Assembly (NCBI GenBank): GCA_947259195.1
Contig: CAMYLC010000090.1
Span: 1 to 59,910, forward strand
Source: Thermoanaerobaculia bacterium
GTDB lineage: Bacteria; Acidobacteriota; Thermoanaerobaculia; Multivoradales; JAHEKO01
Direction of reading: 5' to 3'
DNA length: 59,910 nucleotides
A program made the position numbers and the translations under genes. Positions 38,174-46,319 of this stretch are shown in pieces (position 1 is the first letter of the stretch; the number at the start of each line of letters is the position of its first letter). The notes under the pieces are model-generated. The model worked only from the letters and a program-made list of their open reading frames with translations, did no database searches and had not been told where the DNA came from.

Positions 38174-38214
38174 AGCGGCTGTCGCTTGCTCCAGCCGATC
38201 TATGAGGCAGTGGG
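38167..38214 (+). repeat. R2 repeat unit
   Basis: GGTTGAAGC followed by hairpin CGGCTG (38176-38181)/CAGCCG (38192-38197) and GATCTATGAGG. It overlaps the end of the previous gene. Same family as 1183-1285, 40319-40358 and 46201-46285. Confidence 0.6.
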
Positions 38215-38241
38215 CATTCATCTGAGCCGTTGGTTGTGTGT

Positions 38242-38319
38242 GGGTCCGACGTGGGGCCCCCAGAGGGCTATCCTCCCTTCCACACTAACCAATCCCCTGG
38301 AGGTCCCCACGCCCAACCC
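38242..38319 (+). repeat. Long palindromic repeat family R1, copy A
   Basis: About 78 bp. The arms start GTGGGG... (38251) and end ...CCCCAC (38310); 14 of 17 inner positions pair. The central CTATCCTCCCTTCC (38268-38281) is the segment shared by all three copies. No open frame. Confidence 0.65.
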
Positions 38320-38451
38320 TTGACGAGGCCTTCACTGGCTCACAACCCTGCAAATGCCTCTACCGGTGCCGGACGCACCTACTATGGGCAGAACGGTCAG
38401 GGTCTCAGAATGGTTTGCAGATCGGATCGCAGTAACAGGAGAATGGTGACC

Positions 38452-39237
38452 ATGGTTCGATGGAGGCTGCAGGTTTGGGTAGTGGTTTTGATGTGGATGT
38501 CGGCTGCCGGGGCTTTCACGCAGGTACTGGTGCAGGAGTCGGCGTCGCAACCAGCTGAGACCACACTGGCTGAAGATCTGAAGCTGATCGAGATCAGGCC
38601 GGGGCTCTGGAGGCACGTCTCCACGTTTGTCCTGGTAAGTAGGCCGACGCCTGCCAATGGGCTCTTGCTAATGACCGAAACAGAGGCACTGCTGATCGAT
38701 ACCCCTTGGACCGAGGAGCAGACGGAGCACCTTCTGGATTGGATCGAAAAGGACCGTGGGCTTGCGATAGCGGGGGTTGTCGCAACCCACTTCCACCCGG
38801 ACTGCATGGGAGGTATCGGAGCTGTCCACCGACGAGGGATCCCGACCTACGGCCTCTCCCTGACAGCGAAGCTCGCGCGCGAAGACGGGAGCGAGCCGCC
38901 GAAAGAGCTTTTCCCCAAGAGCCTGGAGCTGAAGGTGGGTACGGAGACTCTGGAGCTGTTCTATCCAGGCCCGGGCCACAGCCACGACAACATTGTTGTA
39001 TGGATCGAGGACCACAAGGTGCTGTTCGGCGGCTGCCTGGTGAAGAACGCTACCACGAACCACATCGGCTACTTGGGTGACGCCGAAGTCGACCGCTGGG
39101 CGGCCAGCGTCGCGACCATGAGAGCGCGCTTCCCCGAAGCCCGCCTGATCGTCCCGGGCCATGGCCAGCCCGGCGGCTGGGACCTCGTCGACAACACTCT
39201 CGCCCTCGTGGCCCAGCAGTTGGAAGAATCCCACTGA
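38452..39237 (+). CDS. Subclass B1-type metallo-beta-lactamase
   Basis: 261 residues with an N-terminal signal (about 1-24) and a complete B1 zinc site: H113-x-H115-x-D117 in THFHPDCMGG, GPGHSHDN, FGGCLVKN (Cys) and VPGHGQPG. It may hydrolyse beta-lactams in the periplasm, but some members act on other substrates. The start at ATG 38452 has AGGAG 10 nt upstream. It lies downstream of repeats; no mobile element is adjacent. Confidence 0.9.
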   Translation: MVRWRLQVWVVVLMWMSAAGAFTQVLVQESASQPAETTLAEDLKLIEIRPGLWRHVSTFVLVSRPTPANGLLLMTETEALLIDTPWTEEQTEHLLDWIEKDRGLAIAGVVATHFHPDCMGGIGAVHRRGIPTYGLSLTAKLAREDGSEPPKELFPKSLELKVGTETLELFYPGPGHSHDNIVVWIEDHKVLFGGCLVKNATTNHIGYLGDAEVDRWAASVATMRARFPEARLIVPGHGQPGGWDLVDNTLALVAQQLEESH

Positions 39238-39267
39238 GACCCCCCTCGCAGCACCCGTTGGTGGAGG

Positions 39268-39304
39268 TTGACGTCGATAGAGTCTGTGTTACAAACTGGT
39301 TTGT
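39268..39304 (+). promoter_or_regulatory. Promoter with overlapping palindromic operator candidate
   Basis: TTGACG (39268-39273), 16-nt spacer, TACAAA (39290-39295). The -10 lies inside ACAAAC-TG-GTTTGT (39291-39304), a perfect palindrome. A wHTH regulator gene is second in the operon, so autoregulation is plausible. Confidence 0.5.
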
Positions 39305-39338
39305 GTGAGAGCTAGATGGTTGATCGAGGGAGGAAGAC

Positions 39339-39956
39339 ATGGACTCTAGAACTTCGACTCGTTTGGGGAGGCACACCTTCCGGACCCTGCATCAGGACGG
39401 GTTGCTGGAGATACTGACCGGAGCTACCTTCTTCATTTGTAGCGCGTTTCTGACCAACCCCTCCCTCCTGATCCTCGTTGTGATCCCGGCTCTCCTCTTT
39501 GTCCCCGGCCTACGCTGGCTACAGCAAAGACTGACCTTTCCCCGCGTTGGATATGCCAAGCTCGTGGAAGATGACTCTGCCCGACAGGGGCGAGGTATTC
39601 TGATCTTCTCGTTGATCGTCTTCTCGATCTACGTGTTGACCTTGCTGGCCTCAGGCGTGGCGAGCGACGCTTCCTATTGGCGGCGTTGGGCGCCGGCCTT
39701 GGCGGGCGCACTCTGCTGTGGTGGATTCCTCTATCTGGCCAGCAGGTCGAGTTCCATCCGGTACTACCTCTACATTGCGACAAGTCTTCTTGGGGGAATT
39801 GCCTTCTCGCTGGCGGAGTTCGATCGACCCTACGAGAACGTCCAGATGTTTCTGCTGTCGCTGGCGGTTCTGATGCTGGTTTCCGGATTGCTGATTCTCG
39901 TGCGATTCCTCCATTCCCATCCGCTACCTCCAGTGGAGTCCAATGAGCACATCTGA
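39339..39956 (+). CDS. Multi-pass membrane protein of unknown function
   Basis: 205 residues with about six hydrophobic segments. The short N-terminal cytoplasmic part contains TFRTLHQDGLLEILTGATFF. No family recognised with certainty. Its last 14 bp overlap the start of the downstream regulator gene, indicating a coupled pair (membrane protein plus wHTH). Confidence 0.65.
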   Translation: MDSRTSTRLGRHTFRTLHQDGLLEILTGATFFICSAFLTNPSLLILVVIPALLFVPGLRWLQQRLTFPRVGYAKLVEDDSARQGRGILIFSLIVFSIYVLTLLASGVASDASYWRRWAPALAGALCCGGFLYLASRSSSIRYYLYIATSLLGGIAFSLAEFDRPYENVQMFLLSLAVLMLVSGLLILVRFLHSHPLPPVESNEHI

Positions 39957-40278
39957 GGCGAGCGGCCCTGACCTGAGGGCACTCGGAGACCTCGACAGGT
40001 TGGTCCACGAGCCGGCCCGGCTCCAGATCCTCTCCCTGCTCACCGTGCTCGAAGAGGCAGACTTCCTCTATCTGCTCCAACAGACCGGTCAGAGCCGTGG
40101 CAATCTGTCCTCGCACATTGCGAAGCTCGAGACCGCTGGCTATGTCGAGGTGGAGAAGACCTTCGTCGGGAAGATCCCCCGAACGGTCTATCGATTGACG
40201 GGACCTGGCAGGCGGGCCTTCGACACCTACAAACAGGGCCTGCTGTCGGCGCTCGGCGTGTTCCCGCCCAAGACTTGA
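39943..40278 (+). CDS. Winged-helix transcriptional regulator
   Basis: 111 residues. HEPARLQILSLLTVLEEADFLYL is an ArsR/MarR-type helix pattern, QSRGNLSSHIAKLETAGYVE is the recognition helix and KTFVGKIPRTVYRLT the wing. Likely regulates itself and the membrane protein upstream through the palindrome at 39291-39304. Ligand unknown. Confidence 0.85.
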   Translation: MSTSEASGPDLRALGDLDRLVHEPARLQILSLLTVLEEADFLYLLQQTGQSRGNLSSHIAKLETAGYVEVEKTFVGKIPRTVYRLTGPGRRAFDTYKQGLLSALGVFPPKT

Positions 40279-40318
40279 CAGCGCTAGAGGGGCGCAGGGG
40301 CGCAAGGCCACCTACGAG

Positions 40319-40358
40319 GTGCTGAAGCGGCCGGAACCCCGTGCCGGCCGTTGGTCGA
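40319..40358 (+). repeat. R2 repeat unit
   Basis: GCTGAAGCGG with hairpin CGGCCGG (40328-40334)/CCGGCCG (40344-40350). Preceded by a G-rich duplication GGGGCGCA x2 (about 40289-40304), similar to the tandem repeat at 59753. The region 40279-40554 contains no gene. Confidence 0.55.
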
Positions 40359-40405
40359 CACGACTCCCAGACATTCTCTCTGAGGTATTGAGGTCACGTG
40401 CAGTA

Positions 40406-40483
40406 AGGGTTCGACGTGGGGGCCTCGAGGGGGTTCTTGCAGCGGAAGGGAGGATAGCCCCCTGGGGCCCCACGTCGAACCCT
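40406..40483 (+). repeat. Long palindromic repeat family R1, copy B
   Basis: 78 bp with perfectly complementary 16-bp outer arms (40406-40421 and 40468-40483) and an imperfect inner arm. The apical segment (TTCTTGCAGCGG, AAGGGAGGATAG) is the reverse complement of the central segment of copy C, with 22 of 24 bases shared. Confidence 0.75.
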
Positions 40484-40554
40484 GGATGCCGCTTGGTCAA
40501 GAGTCCCTTAAGCTCCTAGTCCCCTATGCCCTTATTGCCTTCAACAATCAGCGA

Positions 40555-41859
40555 TCAGCAGGCGAGGATCGCTTGCATGTCGGCGGCAGTGACCGGTGCG
40601 TGGTCGCCAAACCGGGCGGGATCCGCTTCTGCGATCTCGACGGGGATCGAGTCCACCAGGCGATGCCAAGATTCCTCGTCGAGCCCCTCGATGAATGCTG
40701 CGAACCGGTCGGATTCCAGATTGGCCGACAGGTAGTGGCGGTAGAAGCCGACGACGCTCTGGAGCATCGGCAGGTAGGGCTCGATGTCCGTGGTGGTGGA
40801 GGCCGCCTCGCTATCGATCCAGGCGATGGGTACCTTGATGATCGAGCCGGGGCGGGCCAGTTCGGTGCGCAGCAGCAGCTCGATGTCGAAGGCGAATTTC
40901 TTCTCCAGAGCATCGACGACGATGGTGCGGGCCACATCGGCCCGAAAGGCCTTGAATCCGCACTGTGTGTCGACGATACGGTCGAGATCGGGCAATAGGC
41001 GCTTCCACAGGTAGATGAAGAGCTTGCCACGAACATTGCGCTTGCCCTTCTTGATTGCCACCGACATGGGTTCGCGGCGTGACCCGATCGTGGCATCGGC
41101 GCCCTCGGCCAAGATCGGGTACATCAGAAGTCCGGCCTGCCCCAGATGTGTCGACAGGTCCGCATCCGTAAACAGGATTACGTGACCGGAATCGCCTCGC
41201 TGAGCCGCCTCCCACATGCCGAGCTGGATCGAGCCACCCTTCTGACTGTCCGAGGTCTGCTCGAGGGGCCGGGTAACAGGTTCCCCTCGACGGATGGCCT
41301 CCTCGAGAAACAGGACCTCCGCGTGTAGCTCGAGCCCGGATTGCTCGATGATCTGGCGCGCTATCTGACCGCTGTCTTCAGGGCAGCCGTCATCTACGGC
41401 GAAGATCCGCCACTCGATGTGCGGGCTCGCTTCGAAGAGCCACTCGAGCTGCGCGACCTTTCGCCGCAGGAAATCCTCTCCGTGGAGGTGCGCTTCGGGC
41501 TCGAGAATCCGGTTGTGCTCCTTGTACATGGCGAAGATCACCGAGAGGCGGGCGGGGTCTCGCAACCTGGTCACGAGGCTCTTGCTGCAAGCGAGCTTGG
41601 CCGCCAAGTGAACCAGGAGCGGAGCCGCTTGAGCCGCTTCGAAGCACTGCCGCTCGAGAACTACGAGCTCATCGTGTGAAGTCGCGGAGTCGAGAAGCGC
41701 GTCGGCGCCCTGGGTAGCCAGATCCAGGTGTCGGCCGTTGGTGAGGTCCAGCTCCTGCGGGGCCTGGTTGGCGAGTTGTTGGGCCAGAGCGTTGAGATCT
41801 CGAGTCATGGTCGACAGATTCTCGTATGTGGTCGCAGGTCTATTCGAGTCGCCCGTCAT
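40555..41859 (-). CDS. Family-2-like glycosyltransferase
   Basis: 434 residues with a GT-A fold: DDGCPEDSG (first carboxylate region), LFTDADLSTHLGQ (DxD), and GFKAFRADVARTI as in dolichyl-phosphate mannosyltransferase relatives. No membrane helix. Donor and acceptor unknown. Start at ATG 41859, alternative 41808. Confidence 0.8.
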   Translation of the reverse strand: MTGDSNRPATTYENLSTMTRDLNALAQQLANQAPQELDLTNGRHLDLATQGADALLDSATSHDELVVLERQCFEAAQAAPLLVHLAAKLACSKSLVTRLRDPARLSVIFAMYKEHNRILEPEAHLHGEDFLRRKVAQLEWLFEASPHIEWRIFAVDDGCPEDSGQIARQIIEQSGLELHAEVLFLEEAIRRGEPVTRPLEQTSDSQKGGSIQLGMWEAAQRGDSGHVILFTDADLSTHLGQAGLLMYPILAEGADATIGSRREPMSVAIKKGKRNVRGKLFIYLWKRLLPDLDRIVDTQCGFKAFRADVARTIVVDALEKKFAFDIELLLRTELARPGSIIKVPIAWIDSEAASTTTDIEPYLPMLQSVVGFYRHYLSANLESDRFAAFIEGLDEESWHRLVDSIPVEIAEADPARFGDHAPVTAADMQAILAC

Positions 41860-41955
41860 CGCGGGTGTCGATGATCAGAAGGGGAAGGATATATTAGGCC
41901 CCGCGATGGATGTCATCGGAGACGGGTTCGAAAGCCCGACGGAGGAGGAAGCGAA

Positions 41956-42279
41956 ATGCAAGCTGACAATCCTGTGACGGCGGATGTTCTGGTTTTCCTC
42001 AGCGGTGTCGGTGGGGATCGCCATTTCACGGTCGAGAACGAGGGTCCCGCACCGGCTCGCAACGTGGAGCTGACGATCGAGTCGGAGGGGGATAAGAACC
42101 CACCGGTGCTGGGGAGTGAGTTGGAGCGGAAGTTCCCCATCGCCGAGCTCGGCGCCGGCGAGAAGCGATCGGTGCAGGCCATCATTACCACCGGGACGGG
42201 AATTCACTTCAATGCCATTGTTGCCTGGCAAAACCCCGACGGCTCTCAACGTGAAGTGAGCACAAGGCTGACGCCTTGA
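41956..42279 (+). CDS. Small CARDB-like Ig-fold protein
   Basis: 107 residues of apparent beta-sandwich: HFTVENEGPAPARNVELTIES resembles CARDB adhesion domains. No signal peptide, unlike exported CARDB. GGAGGAGGAAG is upstream. It is 34 bp ahead of the selenoprotein gene and may be cotranscribed with it. Confidence 0.6.
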   Translation: MQADNPVTADVLVFLSGVGGDRHFTVENEGPAPARNVELTIESEGDKNPPVLGSELERKFPIAELGAGEKRSVQAIITTGTGIHFNAIVAWQNPDGSQREVSTRLTP

Positions 42280-42313
42280 GAGCCGGAGGCTCGAAGCCGC
42301 GGAGATACGCGTG

Positions 42314-42850
42314 ATGGCTTTCATCGACTACGTTTCCGGGGACGCGGTGCCGGAAGCCGATTGTGTCCCGGACCACGACAACATTCTGCGCATCCATGGC
42401 ATTCACAGCCGGACCATGCGGCAGCACTTCGATCTCTACCGCGAGTTGATGTTCAGCCGTGGTCCCCTGGCACGCGTACAGCGAGAGATGATCGCCGTCG
42501 TCGTTTCGGCTGCCAACGATTGCCATTACTGAATCCGACATCACGGGGCGGGGCTCCGTCGACTCCTCTCGGCACAGGGTTTGGAAGATCAGGCACAGCT
42601 GGACCTGCTGTCCTCACTGATCTCGGACTACCGTCAGGCTCCACTGAACAGTGCCGACAGAACGATGTTGGACTATGCCGTCAAGCTCACCGTGGCGCCG
42701 GCTGAAGTCCGCCAGGCGGATGTGGAAGCGCTGCGAGTCTCGGGTTTCGACGACCGGGGGATTCACGACATCTGCGCTATCACGGCCTACTTCGCCTTCG
42801 TCAACCGCATTGCGGATGGCCTGGGAGTAGAGATGGAGGCTGATCGATGA
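42314..42850 (+). CDS. AhpD-like peroxidase-related protein, predicted selenoprotein (C-H-Y-U)
   Basis: Read through UGA 42530-42532 this is a 178-residue protein of the carboxymuconolactone decarboxylase/AhpD superfamily (peroxidase-related group). IAVVVSAANDC70HY-U73IRHHGAG matches the family pattern CxxC-xxHHGA with the second Cys replaced by Sec. This places Sec at the peroxidatic or resolving position. Without read-through both halves are truncated and the second half has no start. ATG 42314 has GGAG 9 nt upstream (GTG 42311 alternative). It overlaps the next gene by 4 nt (ATGA), so the frame must reach 42850. Confidence 0.9.
42543..42559 (+). promoter_or_regulatory. SECIS-like hairpin of the AhpD-like gene
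   Basis: Stem ACGGGG/CUCCGU (6 bp, one G-U) with loop CGGGG, 17 nt after the UGA. G is second in the loop. Weaker than the grdB-like hairpin; other pairings are possible in this G-rich stretch. Confidence 0.55.
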
Positions 42851-43407
42851 GAAGAGTGGTCGTAGCTTCCGGCAACCCGGTCAAGATCCAGGCGACCCTG
42901 AACGCTTTCAGCCGCATGTTTGCTCCCGATCGGTTCGAAGTCGACGGTGAGGAGGTGGGCTCTGGTGTCGCGGCTCAGCCGATGAGCGATGTCGAGACTT
43001 TACAGGGGGCGGAGCAAAGAGCTCGTGCAGCGGAGAAACAGGTGTCCGAAGCCGACTTTTGGGTCGGCATCGAAGGTGGGGTCGCGGAGAGCGACGGTGA
43101 CTTGCTGGCTTTCGCCTGGGTGGTGGTGCGCTCGGCAGGAATCAGGGCCCGGGGGCGCTCGGGCACCTTCGTCCTGCCAGTGCCCGTCAGCGATCTGATC
43201 AGGGCCGGCAAAGAGCTGGGGGAAGCCGACGACATCGTATTCGGACGTCGCAATTCGAAGCAGAAGGAAGGTGCCCTGGGGCTGCTGACGGAAAACGTGA
43301 TTGATCGGCGGGAGCTCTACGAGCATGCCATCCTGCTGGCACTGGTGCCCTTCAAGAGCAGTGAGCTCTACAGCCGCGGCCGTCTCGGCGATCCGCCAGC
43401 TCAGTAG
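42847..43407 (+). CDS. yjjX: Inosine/xanthosine triphosphatase (YjjX family)
   Basis: 186 residues; removes ITP and XTP from the nucleotide pool. VVVASGNPVKIQATLNAF at the N-terminus and FWVGIEGGV are family hallmarks; QKEGALGLLTENVIDRRELY is the C-terminal motif. Its ATG overlaps the selenoprotein stop, which argues that the upstream protein is really made to its end. Confidence 0.93.
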   Translation: MRRVVVASGNPVKIQATLNAFSRMFAPDRFEVDGEEVGSGVAAQPMSDVETLQGAEQRARAAEKQVSEADFWVGIEGGVAESDGDLLAFAWVVVRSAGIRARGRSGTFVLPVPVSDLIRAGKELGEADDIVFGRRNSKQKEGALGLLTENVIDRRELYEHAILLALVPFKSSELYSRGRLGDPPAQ

Positions 43408-43937
43408 TCACTCAGCCGACGGTCGATGACGGTCTGCCAGTCGTCGAGATCCTGCTGGTAGCGGGTCAGGGAGTTTTCGAGCTCCATGATCTCTCGGTCC
43501 ATACCCCTGATCTGCTTGTTGAGCAGGTCGAGCTGGAGAGCGCTTTCATCGGCCATGGTTTCGATATCTTCGGACGGCATGTCGACCTGACCCATATCCA
43601 GTCGATCGGCGAAGATCTGGAGCTGCCCCTCCATCTTGGCCTTCTGGTTCTGGAGATCGGCGCGAGTCGCTCTGGCGGTTGCCAGCTGTTCCTCAGCTCT
43701 GGCAGACCGTCCGGAGCTGAGCTGAATGCGGGCCATCACCAACCCCAGGCGTTGACCTTCGAGGTTGCGTTCCAGCAAGGCGGCTATCTCTGCGAGGGTC
43801 TGGTTGAGCTTCGCCAGTTGAATCGGTACCTCGGCAGCCACGGGTTGGGGAGCGGCTTGCTGCCCGAACAGCGCGGGCACGCCGAGCAGGACTGCGAGGC
43901 TGGTCATAGTGGTGAGAGTGCGGAGAATTCCTGACAC
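43401..43937 (-). CDS. Exported coiled-coil protein
   Basis: 178 residues. Signal peptide (about 1-25, VLLGVPALFGQQ region), then long heptad-like helices rich in Leu, Gln and Glu (LNQTLAEIAALLERNLEGQR, LLNKQIRGMDREIMELENSL). Probably periplasmic; no family. GTG 43937 has GGAGGA 8 nt upstream and gives the signal at the N-terminus; a longer frame to 44024 is unlikely. Tail overlaps yjjX by 7 bp. Confidence 0.65.
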   Translation of the reverse strand: MSGILRTLTTMTSLAVLLGVPALFGQQAAPQPVAAEVPIQLAKLNQTLAEIAALLERNLEGQRLGLVMARIQLSSGRSARAEEQLATARATRADLQNQKAKMEGQLQIFADRLDMGQVDMPSEDIETMADESALQLDLLNKQIRGMDREIMELENSLTRYQQDLDDWQTVIDRRLSDY

Positions 43938-44067
43938 GGCATCGTCCTCCAATGGTCGGTTCTCGAATCCCTTCCAGTCATTGTAGAGCCAGGCGGACAG
44001 GCTTGCCGAGCGCGAATCGACCATGCCTCGGAATCTCGACTGGCCGAATCACAGGGCTTGAGAGAGA

Positions 44068-44763
44068 ATGGTCGCTAGGGAACCACCGGAAGCCTCGAGA
44101 GTGCGAACCAGAATTCAGATCGGAGTCCTGCTGCTCTGTCTCCTCGCGGGGGGGCTTGGGGCCTCGTCAGGACCGCCGAGGGAAGAGCCGGCGAGAGGCA
44201 AATTCTTGATCGCAGGTCCCGAGATGAGGGATCCCAACTTCTCCGAGACCGTCGTTTTGTTGCTGGAATACGACGAGACAGGAGCCCTTGGCCTGATCAT
44301 CAATTGGCCCACCGAGATGCCTGCCGATCATGTGCTGCCCGATGTCGAGGGGTTGGCGGAGAGCCCTCACCAGGTGTTCATCGGTGGTCCAGTTCAGCGG
44401 GGACAGATCACGCTGCTCGTTCAGGCCGACGAGGCTCCTGGGGACGCCCGCCATGTCTTCGCGGACATCTACTTCAGTGGCAGCGGAGATTTGTTGAGGC
44501 GACTGGCCTCCGAGACAGACTCCGACAAGCAGTTCCGACTCTACCTGGGATTTGCCGGTTGGGGAGCAGGGCAGCTGGATGCGGAACTGGCTCGCGGCGG
44601 CTGGCGCGTGCTGCCCGGAGAGGCGCCTATCGTCTTCGACCCCTCCCCTGAGTCGGTCTGGTCCGAGCTTGTCGAGAGAAGCACCGTGCATTGGACGGAT
44701 CTTCGGACCCCGGATTCAGACCCAGAAGACACCACCACCGGCCTCGACGTTCCCTCGCCCTGA
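44068..44763 (+). CDS. YqgE/AlgH-family protein with N-terminal signal
   Basis: 231 residues, UPF0301/DUF179. The family core GKFLIAGPEMRDPNFSETVV, LGLIINWPTE, FIGGPVQRG and GFAGWGAGQL is intact. A hydrophobic segment (IGVLLLCLLAGGLGA, about 17-31) precedes the core, unusual for a family thought to be cytoplasmic. Start is ATG 44068, with GTG 44101 as the alternative; either includes the signal. Confidence 0.85.
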   Translation: MVAREPPEASRVRTRIQIGVLLLCLLAGGLGASSGPPREEPARGKFLIAGPEMRDPNFSETVVLLLEYDETGALGLIINWPTEMPADHVLPDVEGLAESPHQVFIGGPVQRGQITLLVQADEAPGDARHVFADIYFSGSGDLLRRLASETDSDKQFRLYLGFAGWGAGQLDAELARGGWRVLPGEAPIVFDPSPESVWSELVERSTVHWTDLRTPDSDPEDTTTGLDVPSP

Positions 44764-44798
44764 GGGCCGAGTCACCGCAGTACCTACCGGAGGAACTG

Positions 44799-45788
44799 AT
44801 GACGCATTCGAGCGAGCCCTTCCTGGTGGCAGCAGTCCAAGGATCACCAGTCTTCTTGGATCGCAAGGCGACTCTCGACAATGCCTGTTCCCTGATCACC
44901 GAAGCGGGTGCGAAGGGCGCTCGCCTCGTGGTCTTTGCCGAGGGCTATCTGCCCGGCTATCCGTTCTGGGTCTGGTTCATACCGTCAGGCAACACCAAGG
45001 CTCTTCGGGATCTCTACGTCGAGCTCCTGGACAACTCCGTGAGCGTCCCCGACGAGGCCACCGGGAGACTCTGCGCGGCGGCTCGGGCCGCGAAGGTGAC
45101 GGTCGTCATGGGACTCAACGAGCGCAATACGGAAGCTAGCGGAGCCACTCTCTACAACTCGCTGCTGTTCATCGGTCCCGATGGCGAGATCCTGGGCTGT
45201 CACCGCAAGCTGGTGCCGACCGTCGGCGAGCGCATCGTGCACGGCCAGGGTGATGGCAGCACGCTGCAGGTTCACGATGTGCCTGTCGGTCGGCTCAGTG
45301 GTTTGATCTGCTGGGAGAACTACATGCCGCTGGCCCGGTACGCGCTGTACGCCGGAGGAGCACAGATCCATGTGGCTCCGACGTGGGACAGGGGCGAGCC
45401 CTGGTTGTCTACGCTGCGGCATATCGCCAAGGAAGGCCGGGTCTACGTTATCGGCTGCTGTAGCGCCATGCGGCGGGAGGACGTCCCCGACAGGTTGGCA
45501 TTCAAAGAGGAGTTCCTGGCCTCGGAGCTGGAATGGATCAATCCGGGAGGCAGCGCCATCGTCGATCCCGACGGGAAGTGGGTGACTGAGCCGGTTATTG
45601 AAAGCCAGGAGATCCTGTACGGCGAGGTTGATCCCCGCCTCATGCAGGGCCCTCGCTTCCAGCTCGACGTGGCTGGCCACTACGGTCGCCCGGACGTCTT
45701 CCAGCTCACCGTCGACCGCCAACCTCGCCCCATGGTCCGCGACGTCCCGCCCGCCATCGACGACACCGTCGGCGAAGACGACGGCTGA
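44799..45788 (+). CDS. Nitrilase-type carbon-nitrogen hydrolase
   Basis: 329 residues with the Glu-Lys-Cys triad: FAEGYLPGYP (E), CHRKLVPT (K) and LICWENYMPL with nucleophile C171. The WENYMPLARYALY context and length are those of true nitrilases (EC 3.5.5) rather than amidases. Physiological nitrile unknown. ATG 44799 has GGAGGA 4 nt upstream. Confidence 0.9.
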   Translation: MTHSSEPFLVAAVQGSPVFLDRKATLDNACSLITEAGAKGARLVVFAEGYLPGYPFWVWFIPSGNTKALRDLYVELLDNSVSVPDEATGRLCAAARAAKVTVVMGLNERNTEASGATLYNSLLFIGPDGEILGCHRKLVPTVGERIVHGQGDGSTLQVHDVPVGRLSGLICWENYMPLARYALYAGGAQIHVAPTWDRGEPWLSTLRHIAKEGRVYVIGCCSAMRREDVPDRLAFKEEFLASELEWINPGGSAIVDPDGKWVTEPVIESQEILYGEVDPRLMQGPRFQLDVAGHYGRPDVFQLTVDRQPRPMVRDVPPAIDDTVGEDDG

Positions 45789-45849
45789 CGCCCACCCACG
45801 CGTCCTGGGGCTTGGGTTTTGGAACCTCGGCAGATGACCACGATCTTTT

Positions 45850-45937
45850 GAGGTCAGACCGGGGGGCGGGGCCCCAGGAGGCTATCCTCTCTTCCGCCGC
45901 AAGAACCCCCTGGGGCCCCGCCCCCCGGACCGACCTC
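45850..45937 (+). repeat. Long palindromic repeat family R1, copy C
   Basis: 88 bp with 32-nt arms complementary at 29 positions (45850-45881, 45906-45937) and central CTATCCTCTCTTCC (from 45882). Orientation as copy A, opposite to copy B. Between this and 46200 I see no gene; a minus-strand frame at 46050-46589 is antisense to the selenoprotein gene. Confidence 0.75.
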
Positions 45938-46200
45938 TTGGACGTGCCCAGAGAGCTCTGTCTCGCTGATGCTTCAACAACCCCCTGCGAACCACGCGAT
46001 CGAGTCTCGCGCACCACGGAGGGCAGTAGAGGCTTAGAAATGTAGGGGGCTAGGAGGCGACTCCTCGGAAGAAGTCTTCATCCGCATCGATGTCCTGAGA
46101 GAAGAGAGCGGTGCAAGGCCGCGTGCGAGGCTTCCAGCCGGAGGCCCAGGACGACGGGGGAGAGACTCGCGCGTGACCCAGTACCACCAACAACTCAAGA

Positions 46201-46285
46201 CCCCAAGCCCTCAAAGATGGGCCGGAGCAAGCGACGGGCGATTCAACCCTCGAGCTCTCAAAGGCCGGCTGGCGGTGGGCCAGCC
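46201..46285 (-). repeat. Inverted R2 repeat (two units)
   Basis: On the minus strand GGTTGAATCGCCCGTCGCTT and CATCTTTGAGGG match the 38167 unit. A second hairpin GGCTGGC/GCCAGCC (46267-46273, 46279-46285) is just upstream. Ends 35 bp before the grdB-like start. Confidence 0.55.
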
Positions 46286-46319
46286 GCCCCACCCTCTCCC
46301 GCGCTAGGATAGTGCCGCC

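Noticed and set aside
38230..38451. N-terminal extension of the metallo-beta-lactamase
   Set aside because: The frame is open but runs through repeat R1 copy A, and would bury the signal peptide.
41925..41950. GGTTCGAAA resembling a tRNA T-loop
   Set aside because: The flanks do not form a 5-bp T-stem and no acceptor or anticodon arm can be drawn.
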